64,000 bases of DNA. It comes from Streptomyces sp. NBC_00459. Its GTDB lineage: Bacteria > Actinomycetota > Actinomycetes > Streptomycetales > Streptomycetaceae. Below the pieces are notes generated by a model, which was not told where the DNA came from, made no database searches, and was given only the letters and a program-made list of their open reading frames with translations. Shown here in pieces: positions 52,431 through 61,511 of the stretch; positions within the stretch are counted from its first letter, which is position 1, and each line of letters begins with the position of its first letter. The translations under genes and the position numbers were made by a program. The DNA is taken from the NCBI RefSeq assembly GCF_036013955.1, contig NZ_CP107903.1, positions 7,068,001-7,132,000 of the forward strand, written 5' to 3'.

Positions 52431-53058
52431 GGAGATCACGCAGGCCCCCGCGCTCACGGTCGGCGGCACGGCGGTCGAGGTGTGGTTCGCCGAGACCGGC
52501 CCGCGCGAGGTGCCCGAGGACGGCTGGGGGCTGCTGGCCCCCGACGATCTGCGGTACCTCGCCCGGCTGGCCGTGCCCGCTGTCCGGGCCGAGGCCGCAT
52601 ATGCGCGGGCCGTCCTGCGCCGGGTGCTCGGCGAGCGGCTCGGGCTGCCGCCGGCCGACATCAGGATCGCCCGAACCCTGACAGGCCGGCCTTACCTGCC
52701 GGGCACCGACTGGGACTTCAGCCTCTCCTATACGGCCGGCCTCGTCGCCGTCGCGGTCGGCCGGTCGGCGCGCATCGGGGTGGACGTCGAACGCGTCCGG
52801 CCGGTGCCGATGGCCCACGCCATCGCCGACGGCTTCTTCACCCCCGCCGACCACACCGCTCTGGCCGCGCTGTCGGGACCGGGGCGCGACCGGCACTGGT
52901 TCCAGGTCTGGACCAGGGTCGAGGCGATCATCAAGGCACAGGGCGCGGGCCTGCTCAACCCCGGCTCCGGGGAGAGCGGGCCGTCCATGCCGCTGCTGCT
53001 CCCCGAGGGCTGTGTCGGCACGGTGGCGGCCCTGCCCTGGAACGGCGGGCCAGGGTGA
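52414..53058 (+). CDS. Sfp-type phosphopantetheinyl transferase
   Basis: This 214-residue enzyme transfers phosphopantetheine from CoA to carrier serines. Motifs are RIGVDVERVR (Mg-binding Asp) and WTRVEAIIKAQGAG, the W(T/S)xxEA-KA equivalent. TGRPYLPGTDWDFSLSYT is the second conserved stretch. It overlaps the ligase by 17 bp and the GMC gene by 4 bp. It presumably activates both carriers of this cluster. Confidence 0.9.
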   Translation: MSVSAREITQAPALTVGGTAVEVWFAETGPREVPEDGWGLLAPDDLRYLARLAVPAVRAEAAYARAVLRRVLGERLGLPPADIRIARTLTGRPYLPGTDWDFSLSYTAGLVAVAVGRSARIGVDVERVRPVPMAHAIADGFFTPADHTALAALSGPGRDRHWFQVWTRVEAIIKAQGAGLLNPGSGESGPSMPLLLPEGCVGTVAALPWNGGPG

Positions 53059-54434
53059 GCGACTACGTGATCGTCGGCGCGGGGACGGCCGGCTGCGTGC
53101 TCGCGGCCGGGCTGAGCGCCTCGGGCGCGGAGGTGACGCTGCTGGAGTCCGGGCCGCCGGACCGGCGGCCCGAGGTGCGGATCCCGGCGGCGTTCCCCCG
53201 GCTGTTCGGCACGGAGTACGACTGGGCGCACACGACAGAGCCGCAGCCGGGGCTCGGCGGCCGGTCGCTGTTCTGGCCCCGGGGCCGTACGCTCGGCGGC
53301 TCCTCGTCGATCAACGCGCAGATCTGGACGCAGGGTCATCCGGACGACTACGACGACTGGGCCACCCCGGGGTGGTCGGCCAAAGAGGTGGCGCCCTGTT
53401 TCGAGCGGGCCGCGATGAACCTCGAGTCACTGCGCACGCCGCATCCGAGCACGATCGACTTCCTCGACGCCTGCGAGCTGGCGGGGCTGACGCCACTCGT
53501 GGCGGGGGAGGGCTGTGCGCCGGTCACGGTGACACAGAAGCGCGGGCGGCGGTGGAGCAGCGCCGACGCCTATCTCCGTCCGGCGGGCTCACGGCCGAAC
53601 CTGAAAGTGATCACTGGAGCGGACGTACGCCGGATCGACCTGGCCGACGGCCGGGCGGTCGGGGTCGAATACGGCGACGGCTATGTCCCGGCCCGCCGTG
53701 AGGTCATCGTCGCGGCCGGCGCGGTCGGCAGTCCCGTCCTGCTGCTGCGGTCGGGGATCGGCGACCCGGCCGAGAACGAGGGCGTCGTGGTCGCGCTGCC
53801 TGAGGTCGGGCGGAACCTGCTCGACCACCTCATGGTGCCGCTGGTCTTCGGCCCCGGCCCGGCCGCCGCCCGGGTCCGCGCGACGTCCAACAACGCCGAG
53901 GCGCTGGCCTTCCTCCGGTCCGCGCCCGAGGTGAGCGCCCCGGACCTGGAGTTCCTCTGGATGCCGGTGCCGTTCCTCGACCACGGGCGGGCCGAGTCCG
54001 GGCTGGGCAGCACCCTGGCCGTGGTCCTGCTCCGCCCCCGGAGCAGCGGCCGGATCACCCTCACGGCCGGCGAGCCCCGGATCGACCCCGGCTATCTCAC
54101 CGATCCGGCCGATCTGCGTCCGCTGCTGGCCGGGGTCCGCAGGGCGCACGGGCTGCTGACCCGGCTCACCGACTGGGTCGGTGAGCCGCTCACCCCGGCT
54201 GCCCGTACCACCTCGGCCGAGGCCGTACGGGAATCCGCCGAGACGCTCTATCACCCCGTCGGCACCTGCCGGATGGGCCCGGTCGTGGACGAGCGGCTGC
54301 GCGTGCGCGGCGTCCGCGACCTGCGCGTCGCCGACGTGAGCGTCTGCCCCGCCATCCCCAGGGCGCACACCCAGGCAGCCGCCGTGATGATCGGCGAGCG
54401 GGCCGTCGACCTGATCCTCAAGGAGCCCAGATGA
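53055..54434 (+). CDS. GMC-family flavin oxidoreductase
   Basis: This 459-residue FAD enzyme begins SDYVIVGAGTAGCVLAAGLS (ADP-binding) and has WPRGRTLGGSSSINAQIW, IVAAGAVGSPVLLLRSGIGDP, and the active-site pair YHPVGTCRMG and IPRAHTQAAAVMIGERA. GMC enzymes oxidise alcohols to aldehydes or ketones. The next gene encodes a class III aminotransferase, so oxidation then amination of one position is the natural pairing. GTG 53055 overlaps the PPTase stop. Confidence 0.9.
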   Translation: MSDYVIVGAGTAGCVLAAGLSASGAEVTLLESGPPDRRPEVRIPAAFPRLFGTEYDWAHTTEPQPGLGGRSLFWPRGRTLGGSSSINAQIWTQGHPDDYDDWATPGWSAKEVAPCFERAAMNLESLRTPHPSTIDFLDACELAGLTPLVAGEGCAPVTVTQKRGRRWSSADAYLRPAGSRPNLKVITGADVRRIDLADGRAVGVEYGDGYVPARREVIVAAGAVGSPVLLLRSGIGDPAENEGVVVALPEVGRNLLDHLMVPLVFGPGPAAARVRATSNNAEALAFLRSAPEVSAPDLEFLWMPVPFLDHGRAESGLGSTLAVVLLRPRSSGRITLTAGEPRIDPGYLTDPADLRPLLAGVRRAHGLLTRLTDWVGEPLTPAARTTSAEAVRESAETLYHPVGTCRMGPVVDERLRVRGVRDLRVADVSVCPAIPRAHTQAAAVMIGERAVDLILKEPR

Positions 54435-55651
54435 CCGCGCGCGACGACATCGTCAAGCTGTACGGCGAGCACCTCAGCCAGGCGGCGGCCAGGCTGGCCA
54501 CCCACGTCGGCCTCCCGGTGGAGACCCGGTCCGAAGGGGCCAGGGTCTGGGACGACGTGGGCCGCGAATATCTGGACTGCGGCGGCTACGGGGTCTTCTT
54601 TCTCGGCCACCGCCATCCTGCCGTGGTCGCGGCCCTGCACGCCCAGCTCGACCGCAACCCGCTGGCGACCCGCACGCTGCTCTCCGCCGAACTGGCCACC
54701 ACCGCCTCCCGGCTGGCGGGCATCGCCCCGCCTGGCCTGGACCGCGTCTACTTCGGCAGTTCCGGCGCGGAGGCGGTCGAGACCGCGCTCAAGCTGGCCA
54801 GGGCCGCAGGCCGCCGCCGGATCATCTCGATGCGCGGCGGTTTCCACGGCAAGACCCTCGGGGCCTTGAGCGTCACCGACCGCCCGATCTTCCAGCAGCC
54901 GTTCCGCCCGCTGCTTCCCGACGTGACCGTCATCCCGTACGGCGACGTACCGGCTCTCGCGGAGGCCCTCACCGCCGACTCCGCGCGGGCCTGCGTGATC
55001 GTGGAGCCGGTCCAGGGCGAAGGCGGCGTACGGATTCCGCCGCCCGGCTATCTGGCGGCCGTCGCCGAGGAGTGCCGCCGCCACGACGCGTTCCTGATCG
55101 TCGACGAGATCCAGACCGGGACCGGCCGCCTGGGTGGAACCTGGTGGGCCTGCGACCGTGAGGGCGTCGTCCCGGACCTGCTCCTCGCGGGAAAGAGTCT
55201 GGGCGGTGGCTGCATGCCGGTCAGTGCCGTGATCGGCGCTCCCGACGCGTTCCGTCCGCTCGACCGCAACGCCCGGATCCACAGCTCCACGTTTGCCGGG
55301 TCGCCGCTTGCCATGGCGGCGGTCATGGCCACGATCGACGCGATCGAGACCGAGCGGCTACTGCCCCGAGCCGAGGAGCTGGGGCGCACCCTCCTGGCCG
55401 GCCTGCGCGCCGCCCCGGCCTCCCCGGCGATCCGCGACATCCGGGGCGTCGGCCTGCTGATCGGCGTCGAGCTCACCACCCCCGCTCAGGCCAACGCCCT
55501 GGTGACCGCCCTGCTGGTCCGGGGGATCCTCACCAGCTCGACCCTGGGCGCCGACCTCGTGGTCCGCTTCAGCCCGCCGGCGATCCTCGACGACGCCGAC
55601 ACCACTCGGATCATCACCGCGTTCCGGGAGTCGGCCGCCACCCTCGCCTGA
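54431..55651 (+). CDS. Class III PLP-dependent aminotransferase
   Basis: This 406-residue aminotransferase has the PLP signatures YFGSSGAEAVETALKLAR, MRGGFHGKTLGALSVT, VIVEPVQGEGGVRI, FLIVDEIQTGTGRLG and the Schiff-base Lys in LLLAGKSLGGGCMPVSAVIG. The family moves amino groups of omega-amino acids and diamines. ATG 54431 overlaps the GMC gene by 4 bp. It is the last gene of the island. Confidence 0.92.
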   Translation: MTARDDIVKLYGEHLSQAAARLATHVGLPVETRSEGARVWDDVGREYLDCGGYGVFFLGHRHPAVVAALHAQLDRNPLATRTLLSAELATTASRLAGIAPPGLDRVYFGSSGAEAVETALKLARAAGRRRIISMRGGFHGKTLGALSVTDRPIFQQPFRPLLPDVTVIPYGDVPALAEALTADSARACVIVEPVQGEGGVRIPPPGYLAAVAEECRRHDAFLIVDEIQTGTGRLGGTWWACDREGVVPDLLLAGKSLGGGCMPVSAVIGAPDAFRPLDRNARIHSSTFAGSPLAMAAVMATIDAIETERLLPRAEELGRTLLAGLRAAPASPAIRDIRGVGLLIGVELTTPAQANALVTALLVRGILTSSTLGADLVVRFSPPAILDDADTTRIITAFRESAATLA

Positions 55652-55971
55652 TCACCGGTCGTCCTTGGCCTGTCGTTCACTCCTCTGCTGTCGACGGCCG
55701 TGCGCGTGCGTGTGTTGCACGGCCACGGACAAGGCCGGTGCAGTTGGGGGGCGGTTCCGGCTTCGGCGGTGGAGGCCCTTACTCGATGGGACGTGGCCGT
55801 CAAGTTGCGCTCTTCTCCACAGGACTCCACTAATCTTCAGTGGTAGCGCCGAAGGTTGCTACTGTCGGCGGGTCCACTAGCTGATGATCATGAAGCCCGT
55901 GGACTGGCGAGCTTGGGTTGGAGACAGAATGCCTGGTGAGACGCGCTCGTGGGGTGTTGAGGAGGCTGTTG
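55652..55971. other. Right junction of the island
   Basis: These 320 bp separate the cluster from the core. I see no tRNA, integrase, terminal repeat or terminator. GAGGAGGC before 55972 is the DUF2469 ribosome-binding site. The region is partly coding-like in composition, but no ORF is credible. Confidence 0.5.
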
Positions 55972-56280
55972 GTGTCTGCTGAAGACCTCGAGAAGTACGA
56001 GACCGAGATGGAGCTGAAGCTCTACCGGGAGTACCGCGATGTCGTCGGTCTGTTCAAATATGTGATCGAGACCGAACGGCGCTTCTACCTCACCAACGAC
56101 TACGAGATGCAGGTGCACTCGGTCCAGGGCGAGGTGTTCTTCGAGGTGTCGATGGCGGACGCCTGGGTGTGGGACATGTATCGGCCGGCCCGTTTCGTGA
56201 AGCAGGTGCGGGTACTCACGTTCAAGGACGTGAACATCGAGGAGCTGAACAAGAGCGATCTGGAGCTCCCGGGCGGCTGA
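55972..56280 (+). CDS. DUF2469 family protein
   Basis: This 102-residue protein (VSAEDLEKYETEMELKLYREY, ending NKSDLELPGG) is nearly invariant in streptomycetes and widespread in actinobacteria. No function is known to me. GTG 55972 follows GAGGAGGC. It marks the return to core gene order. Confidence 0.93.
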   Translation: MSAEDLEKYETEMELKLYREYRDVVGLFKYVIETERRFYLTNDYEMQVHSVQGEVFFEVSMADAWVWDMYRPARFVKQVRVLTFKDVNIEELNKSDLELPGG

Positions 56281-56387
56281 CCGTCACTCGTACGGGTGGC
56301 GGAGTTATCCACAATGCCGAGGTTGTCCACCAAGATCCAATAGCTCGCTTAACTACTCGCATCGTTGGCGCCGGAGGTGGTGCCGAC

Positions 56388-56810
56388 ATGAACACACGCA
56401 ACGCAGAAGACAGCGCACGACGTGCTGCGCGGGGCAACGCACAGCGTGGAGCACTGGGCAGGTACGGCGAGGAACTCGCCGCGCGGCGGCTGACCGAGGC
56501 CGGAATGACGGTCCTGGAGCGCAACTGGCGCGCCGGCCGTGCCGGTGAGATCGACATCGTCGCCCGGGACGGCGACGCTCTCGTCGTCTGTGAGGTCAAG
56601 ACCCGCCGGGCGGCCGGACCGGCGGGGGCCTTCCAGCACCCGATGGCGGCCGTCACTCCGGCGAAGGCGGAGCGGCTGCGGGGCCTCGCCGAGCGATGGG
56701 TCCAGGAACACGGGGGAGCGCCACCCGGCGGAGTCCGCATCGACCTGGTCGGCGTTCTCCTGCCCCGGCGCGGTGCGCCCGTGGTGGAACACGCGCGGGG
56801 GGTGGCGTGA
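56388..56810 (+). CDS. YraN/UPF0102 nuclease-like protein
   Basis: This 140-residue protein has the endonuclease-like fold motif GRYGEELAARRL, GEIDIVARDGDALVVCEVKTRR and GVRIDLVGV. The E-D-ExK set is that of the PD-(D/E)xK superfamily. Its function is undefined. It shares one base (TGATG) with the next gene. Confidence 0.92.
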   Translation: MNTRNAEDSARRAARGNAQRGALGRYGEELAARRLTEAGMTVLERNWRAGRAGEIDIVARDGDALVVCEVKTRRAAGPAGAFQHPMAAVTPAKAERLRGLAERWVQEHGGAPPGGVRIDLVGVLLPRRGAPVVEHARGVA

Positions 56811-58435
56811 TGGGATTCGCCCGAACGTGTTCGGTGGCGCTGGTGGGAGTCGAGGGCGTGGTCGTCGAGGTCCAGGCGGATCTCGAACCCGGCGTCGCAG
56901 CGTTCACCCTGGTGGGACTGCCCGACAAGAGCCTGACGGAGAGCCGGGACCGGGTCCGGGCGGCGGTCGTCAACTCGGGCGCGGCCTGGCCGCAGAAGAA
57001 GCTCACGGTGGGGCTCAGTCCGGCGTCCGTGCCCAAGAGCGGCAGCGGGTTCGACCTCGCCGTCGCGGCGGCCGTGCTCGGGGCCGCCGAGCGGATCGAT
57101 CCCCGGGTTCTCGCGGACATCGTGATGATCGGCGAGCTGGGCCTCGACGGCCGGGTGCGACCGGTCCGGGGCATCCTGCCGGCGGTGCTGGCGGCGGCCG
57201 ACTCGGGATACGAACAGGTGGTCGTGCCGGAGTGCGCCGCGGCCGAGGCCGCGCTGGTCCCCGGGGTGTCGGTGCTCGGCGTGCGCAGTCTGCGGCAGCT
57301 GATCGCCGTCCTCACGGACGAGCCCGTACCCGAGGAGGAACCGGACGAGCACGGCCGCCCTGACCCGCTCATGGCGGGCCTGCGGATGCCGGGCACCGGG
57401 GCGGCCACGGGCATGCACAGCATGGGCGCCGCGCAGTACGACAACGGTCACGACCTGGCCGACGTCGTGGGCCAGCACTCGGCGCGCACGGCGATGGAGG
57501 TGGCCGCGGCCGGCGGCCACCACGTGTTCCTGGAAGGCCCGCCGGGGGCCGGCAAGACGATGCTCGCCGAGCGGCTGCCCGCCGTCCTGCCCCGGCTCAC
57601 CCGGCAGGAGTCTCTGGAGGTCACCGCCGTGCACTCGGTCGCGGGCCTGCTGCCGCCGGGCAAACCGCTCATCGACACGGCGCCCTACTGCGCCCCGCAC
57701 CACTCGGCGACCATGCAGGCACTCGTCGGCGGTGGACAGGGCGTGGCGCGGCCCGGAGCCGTCTCGCTCGCCCACCGTGGAATTCTCTTTCTCGACGAGA
57801 CTCCGGAGTTCGGGAGTCAGGTCCTGGATGCCCTGCGCCAGCCCTTGGAGGCCGGGCATGTGGTGATCGCGCGGAGCGCGGGGGTGGTGCGGTTCCCGGC
57901 CAGGTTCCTGATGATCCTCGCGGCCAATCCCTGCCCGTGCGGACGTTTCTCCCAGCGGGACAACCTCTGCGAGTGCCCGCCCTCCGTGATCCGGCGCTAT
58001 CAGGCACGGCTCTCCGGGCCACTGCTCGACCGGGTCGACCTGCGGGTCGAGGTGGACCGGGTCACGCGCTCCCAACTCGTCGAACGCGGGGCCCGGGGCG
58101 AGTCCACGGCGACGGTCGCCGAGCGGGTGCGGGCGGCCAGGGAACGGGCGGCGGCGCGGCTCGTGGGAACCCCGTGGCGGACCAACAGCGAGGTGCCGGG
58201 ACGGGAACTGCGCAGCCGCTGGCAAGCCGTGCCAGGCGCCATGGAGGAGGCCGAGCGGAATCTGGAACGGGGTGTGCTCACCGCGCGCGGGATCGACCGC
58301 GTCCTGCGGGTCGCCTGGACCGTCGCCGACCTTGTGGGCCACGACCGGCCGGACGTGACGGACGTCGCCCTGGCGCTGCAACTGCGTACGGGGGTGCCGC
58401 GAGGGGTGCCGATGGCGATCGGGGCGCTGACGTGA
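56810..58435 (+). CDS. ComM/YifB-type Mg-chelatase-like AAA ATPase
   Basis: This 541-residue protein starts MGFARTCSVALVGVEGVVVEVQ. It has a ChlI-type domain (SPASVPKSGSGFDLAVAAAVL), Walker A EGPPGAGKTMLAERLP, and Walker B RGILFLDETPEF, with a Cys-rich segment CPCGRFSQRDNLCECPP. ComM homologues help branch migration during transformation in other bacteria. Next gene is dprA. Confidence 0.93.
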   Translation: MGFARTCSVALVGVEGVVVEVQADLEPGVAAFTLVGLPDKSLTESRDRVRAAVVNSGAAWPQKKLTVGLSPASVPKSGSGFDLAVAAAVLGAAERIDPRVLADIVMIGELGLDGRVRPVRGILPAVLAAADSGYEQVVVPECAAAEAALVPGVSVLGVRSLRQLIAVLTDEPVPEEEPDEHGRPDPLMAGLRMPGTGAATGMHSMGAAQYDNGHDLADVVGQHSARTAMEVAAAGGHHVFLEGPPGAGKTMLAERLPAVLPRLTRQESLEVTAVHSVAGLLPPGKPLIDTAPYCAPHHSATMQALVGGGQGVARPGAVSLAHRGILFLDETPEFGSQVLDALRQPLEAGHVVIARSAGVVRFPARFLMILAANPCPCGRFSQRDNLCECPPSVIRRYQARLSGPLLDRVDLRVEVDRVTRSQLVERGARGESTATVAERVRAARERAAARLVGTPWRTNSEVPGRELRSRWQAVPGAMEEAERNLERGVLTARGIDRVLRVAWTVADLVGHDRPDVTDVALALQLRTGVPRGVPMAIGALT

Positions 58436-59625
58436 CGGGGGAGGCGGCCGGCGGCGCGTCGAGTGGCGAGTGGGTCCCCCGGTCGGGTGCGGAAGAGCTT
58501 GCCCGGGTCTTCCTCACCCGGGTCGTCGAGCCGGGGGACGAGGTCGCCGGGCGGTGGGTCCGGGAGTGCGGGGCCGTGGAGGTGGTACGGCGGCTGCGGG
58601 ACGGCGGGCCCATGCTGACCGGGGTCACCGGGACCCGGTGGGCTGGGCTGTGCGCGCGGGCGGCACAGGCCGAGCCCGAACGGGATCTCGCCGTCGCACG
58701 GGCGGCGGGGGTGCGGTTCGTGTGGCCCGGCGAGCCGGAATGGCCGGCCCAGCTCGACGACCTCGGGGACGCGCGACCCACGGGACTGTGGGTGCGCGGG
58801 CGGCCCAGCCTGCGGATGTGGGCGCTGCGGTCCGTCGCCGTGGTGGGAGCCCGGGCCTGCACCGAGTACGGCGCCCACATGGCCGCCACGCTCGCCGCCG
58901 GGCTCGCGGAGCGCGGGTGGGTGGTGGTGTCGGGTGGCGCGTACGGGGTCGACGGGGCCGCGCACCGGGGAGCGCTCGCCGCGGGCGGGGCCACCGTCGC
59001 CGTACTCGCCTGCGGGGTCGACCGGCCCTACCCGCGCGGACACACCCAGTTGATCACCAGAATCGCCGAACAGGGTCTGGTGGTGGGTGAGTTGCCGCCC
59101 GGTGACCATCCGACGCAGAGCCGCTTCGTGATGCGGAACCGGGTGATCGCGGCTCTCACCCGGGGGACCGTGGTCGTCGAGGCCGCGTACCGCAGCGGCT
59201 CGCTGGTCACGGCTCGGGCGGCGCAGCGGCTGGGGCGGTTCACGATGGGGGTGCCGGGACCCGCCACCAGCGGGCTCTCCGCGGGGGTGCACGAACTCCT
59301 GCGCGGCGAGGCGATGCTGGTCACGGATGCCGCGGAAGTAGCCGAGCTGGTCGGGGACATGGGCGAACTGGCGCCGGACCGGCGTGGGCCGGTGCTCCCG
59401 CGCGACCTGCTGGAACCGGCGGCGGTACGCGTCCTGGCCGCGCTGCCCGCGCGGGGGACGGCGACGGCGGACGACATCGCGCGGGGCGCGTCGACGGCGA
59501 AGGACGACGCGGTCGCCAGGCTGTACGAGCTCCGATCACTTGGTTACGTCGAACGACACGGCGACGGCTGGAAGTTGACACGCCAGGCGATGATCTCCGT
59601 CCGGCCCGACCGGGACCGGTGCTGA
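58432..59625 (+). CDS. dprA: DNA processing protein DprA
   Basis: DprA loads RecA on incoming single-stranded DNA in transformable bacteria. The 397-residue protein has a Rossmann-like core (VVVSGGAYGVDGAAHRGAL, VAVLACGVDRPYPRGH, LPPGDHPTQSRFVMRNRVIA) and a C-terminal winged helix (TADDIARGASTAKDDAVARLYELRSLGYVER). GTG 58432 overlaps the ATPase stop by 4 bp. Its role in streptomycetes is unclear. Confidence 0.95.
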   Translation: MTGEAAGGASSGEWVPRSGAEELARVFLTRVVEPGDEVAGRWVRECGAVEVVRRLRDGGPMLTGVTGTRWAGLCARAAQAEPERDLAVARAAGVRFVWPGEPEWPAQLDDLGDARPTGLWVRGRPSLRMWALRSVAVVGARACTEYGAHMAATLAAGLAERGWVVVSGGAYGVDGAAHRGALAAGGATVAVLACGVDRPYPRGHTQLITRIAEQGLVVGELPPGDHPTQSRFVMRNRVIAALTRGTVVVEAAYRSGSLVTARAAQRLGRFTMGVPGPATSGLSAGVHELLRGEAMLVTDAAEVAELVGDMGELAPDRRGPVLPRDLLEPAAVRVLAALPARGTATADDIARGASTAKDDAVARLYELRSLGYVERHGDGWKLTRQAMISVRPDRDRC

Positions 59626-59948
59626 CCGAGCGTGTTCGGCCGTCCGGGGGATGCCCGACGCCCTTGGTAATTCCCGCAGTTGGTCCGCTCCGATGGTCAC
59701 ACAGGGCGACGGGCATGACCCTGAAGGGCGTCAAGCGGAACGTATCTGCGTACACCCTGTCCCCCGGACCTCGCACACTGCGACACCTCAGTCACGCTAC
59801 GCTCACGTGGAATTCCGGCGCAGACCGGCAGTCGGACAGGCAATTCGACCAGACGGGTAATTCGACATCAGACCGCAACAGACCGACGGCCCACCCGGCC
59901 ACTCCTCCAGACACCACCGGTTCACGGCAGAACGGCACAAGGCGACGT
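59626..59948 (+). promoter_or_regulatory. whiG upstream region
   Basis: About 320 bp contain the whiG promoter region. AATTCGAC occurs twice 17 bp apart (near 59841 and 59858). whiG is a known BldD target in S. coelicolor, but I could not align a clean BldD box here. Confidence 0.45.
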
Positions 59949-60791
59949 ATGCCCCAGCACACCTCCGGGTCCGACCGGGCGACGGCCCCACCGGCAGCCC
60001 GCGACGGCGGTAACGTGCGCCCGCCCGCTCCCTCGACCCTCGACGAGCTGTGGCGTTCGTACAAGACGACGGGCGACGAGCGGCTGCGCGAGCAGCTGAT
60101 CCTGCACTACTCGCCGCTCGTGAAGTACGTCGCCGGCCGGGTGAGCGTCGGGCTGCCGCCCAATGTCGAGCAGGCGGACTTCGTCTCCTCCGGGGTGTTC
60201 GGGCTGATCGACGCGATCGAGAAGTTCGACATCGAGCGGGAGATCAAGTTCGAGACGTACGCGATCACTCGTATCCGGGGCGCGATGATCGACGAACTGC
60301 GGGCGCTGGACTGGATTCCGCGGTCGGTGCGGCAGAAGGCGCGGAACGTCGAGCGGGCGTACACGACGCTGGAGGCGCGGCTGCGGCGGACACCGACGGA
60401 GAGCGAGGTCGCCGCCGAGATGGGCATCGCGGTCGACGACCTCCACGCGGTGTTCAGCCAGTTGTCGCTGGCGAACGTGGTGGCTCTGGAGGAACTGCTG
60501 CACGCGGGGGGTGAGGGCGGGGACCGGCTGAGCCTCATGGACACGCTGGAGGACACCGCCGCCGACAACCCGGTCGAGGTGGCCGAGGGCCGGGAGCTGC
60601 GGCGGTTCCTGGCACGGGCGATCAACACACTGCCCGACCGGGAGAAGACCGTGGTGACGCTCTACTACTACGAGGGGCTCACCCTCGCGGAGATCGGCAA
60701 CGTGCTGGGTGTGACCGAGAGCCGGGTCAGCCAGATCCACACCAAGTCGGTCCTGCAACTGCGCGCGAAGCTGGCGAGCTTCGGTCGCTGA
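59949..60791 (+). CDS. whiG: Sporulation sigma factor WhiG
   Basis: WhiG is the FliA-type sigma factor that starts sporulation-septation of aerial hyphae. The 280-residue protein begins MPQHTSGSDRA and has region 2 (YSPLVKYVAGRVSVGLPPNV, LIDAIEKFDIEREIKFETYAITRIRGAMIDEL) and region 4 (LPDREKTVVTLYYYEGLTLAEI, LGVTESRVSQIHTKSVLQLR). Length and sequence match S. coelicolor WhiG as I know it. RsiG with c-di-GMP holds it inactive in other species; rsiG is not in the window. Confidence 0.96.
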   Translation: MPQHTSGSDRATAPPAARDGGNVRPPAPSTLDELWRSYKTTGDERLREQLILHYSPLVKYVAGRVSVGLPPNVEQADFVSSGVFGLIDAIEKFDIEREIKFETYAITRIRGAMIDELRALDWIPRSVRQKARNVERAYTTLEARLRRTPTESEVAAEMGIAVDDLHAVFSQLSLANVVALEELLHAGGEGGDRLSLMDTLEDTAADNPVEVAEGRELRRFLARAINTLPDREKTVVTLYYYEGLTLAEIGNVLGVTESRVSQIHTKSVLQLRAKLASFGR

Positions 60792-60863
60792 CCTGGCCGG
60801 TCCGGCGACCTGGGTGACCGGAGTCTCTCCCCTCCGGGGCGGTCCGTCCGTACAGTGGTTGAT

Positions 60864-61445
60864 GTGCCAAGGATTCGAGCGGCCTCCGTGGCCGAGCACC
60901 GGTCGATGCAGCGAGCCGCCCTGCTGGACGCGGCGCGGTCCCTGTTGTCCGAGGGTGGGACGGAGTCGCTGACGTTCCCGGCTCTGGCCGAGCGGACCGG
61001 GCTCGCACGGTCGTCCGTCTATGAGTACTTCCGGTCGCGGGCGTCCGTCGTCGAGGAGCTGTGCGAGGTCGACTTCCCGGTCTGGGCTGCGGAGGTCGAG
61101 GCGGCGATGGCCGCGGCGGAGGACCCCGAGGACAAGGTCGAGGCGTATGTGCGCCGACAGCTCGCCCTGGTGGGTGACCGACGGCATCGGGCCGTGGTGG
61201 CGATCTCGGCGAGCGAGCTGGACGCGGGGGCCCGGGAGAAGATCCGGGCGGCCCATGGAGGGCTTGTCGCGATGGTGGTCGAGGCGCTGCGGGACATCGG
61301 GCATGCGCAGCCTCGAATGGCCGCGATGCTGTTGCAGGGGATTGTCGATGCGGCCGTGCGGCGGATCGAGTTCGGGGTTGCTGAGGATCCTGCGGTGATC
61401 ACGGATGCGGCTGTGGTGATGGCGTTGCGGGGCGTGCGGGGCTGA
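60864..61445 (+). CDS. TetR-family regulator
   Basis: This 193-residue regulator has a helix-turn-helix (LAERTGLARSSVYEYFRSRASVVEEL) and a C-terminal ligand domain. GTG 60864 (MPRIRAASVAEHR) lies 7 nt after TACAGT (60851-60856), so a leaderless start is likely. GTG 60855 is also in frame. Its targets and ligand are unknown. Confidence 0.83.
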   Translation: MPRIRAASVAEHRSMQRAALLDAARSLLSEGGTESLTFPALAERTGLARSSVYEYFRSRASVVEELCEVDFPVWAAEVEAAMAAAEDPEDKVEAYVRRQLALVGDRRHRAVVAISASELDAGAREKIRAAHGGLVAMVVEALRDIGHAQPRMAAMLLQGIVDAAVRRIEFGVAEDPAVITDAAVVMALRGVRG

Positions 61446-61511
61446 GTTCGGCTGTAGCAGTAGCCGTGTGGGTTGGTGCTTGGGTGGGGCGCGCGGCTCG
61501 GATCCCCGAGG

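Noticed and set aside
36233..55651. Integrative element or prophage
   Set aside because: No integrase, excisionase, tRNA target, replication gene or terminal repeat was found.
55665..55880. 71-residue ORF in the right junction
   Set aside because: It has Cys/Arg-rich composition, no ribosome-binding site and no recognisable motif. It is most likely chance in GC-rich DNA.
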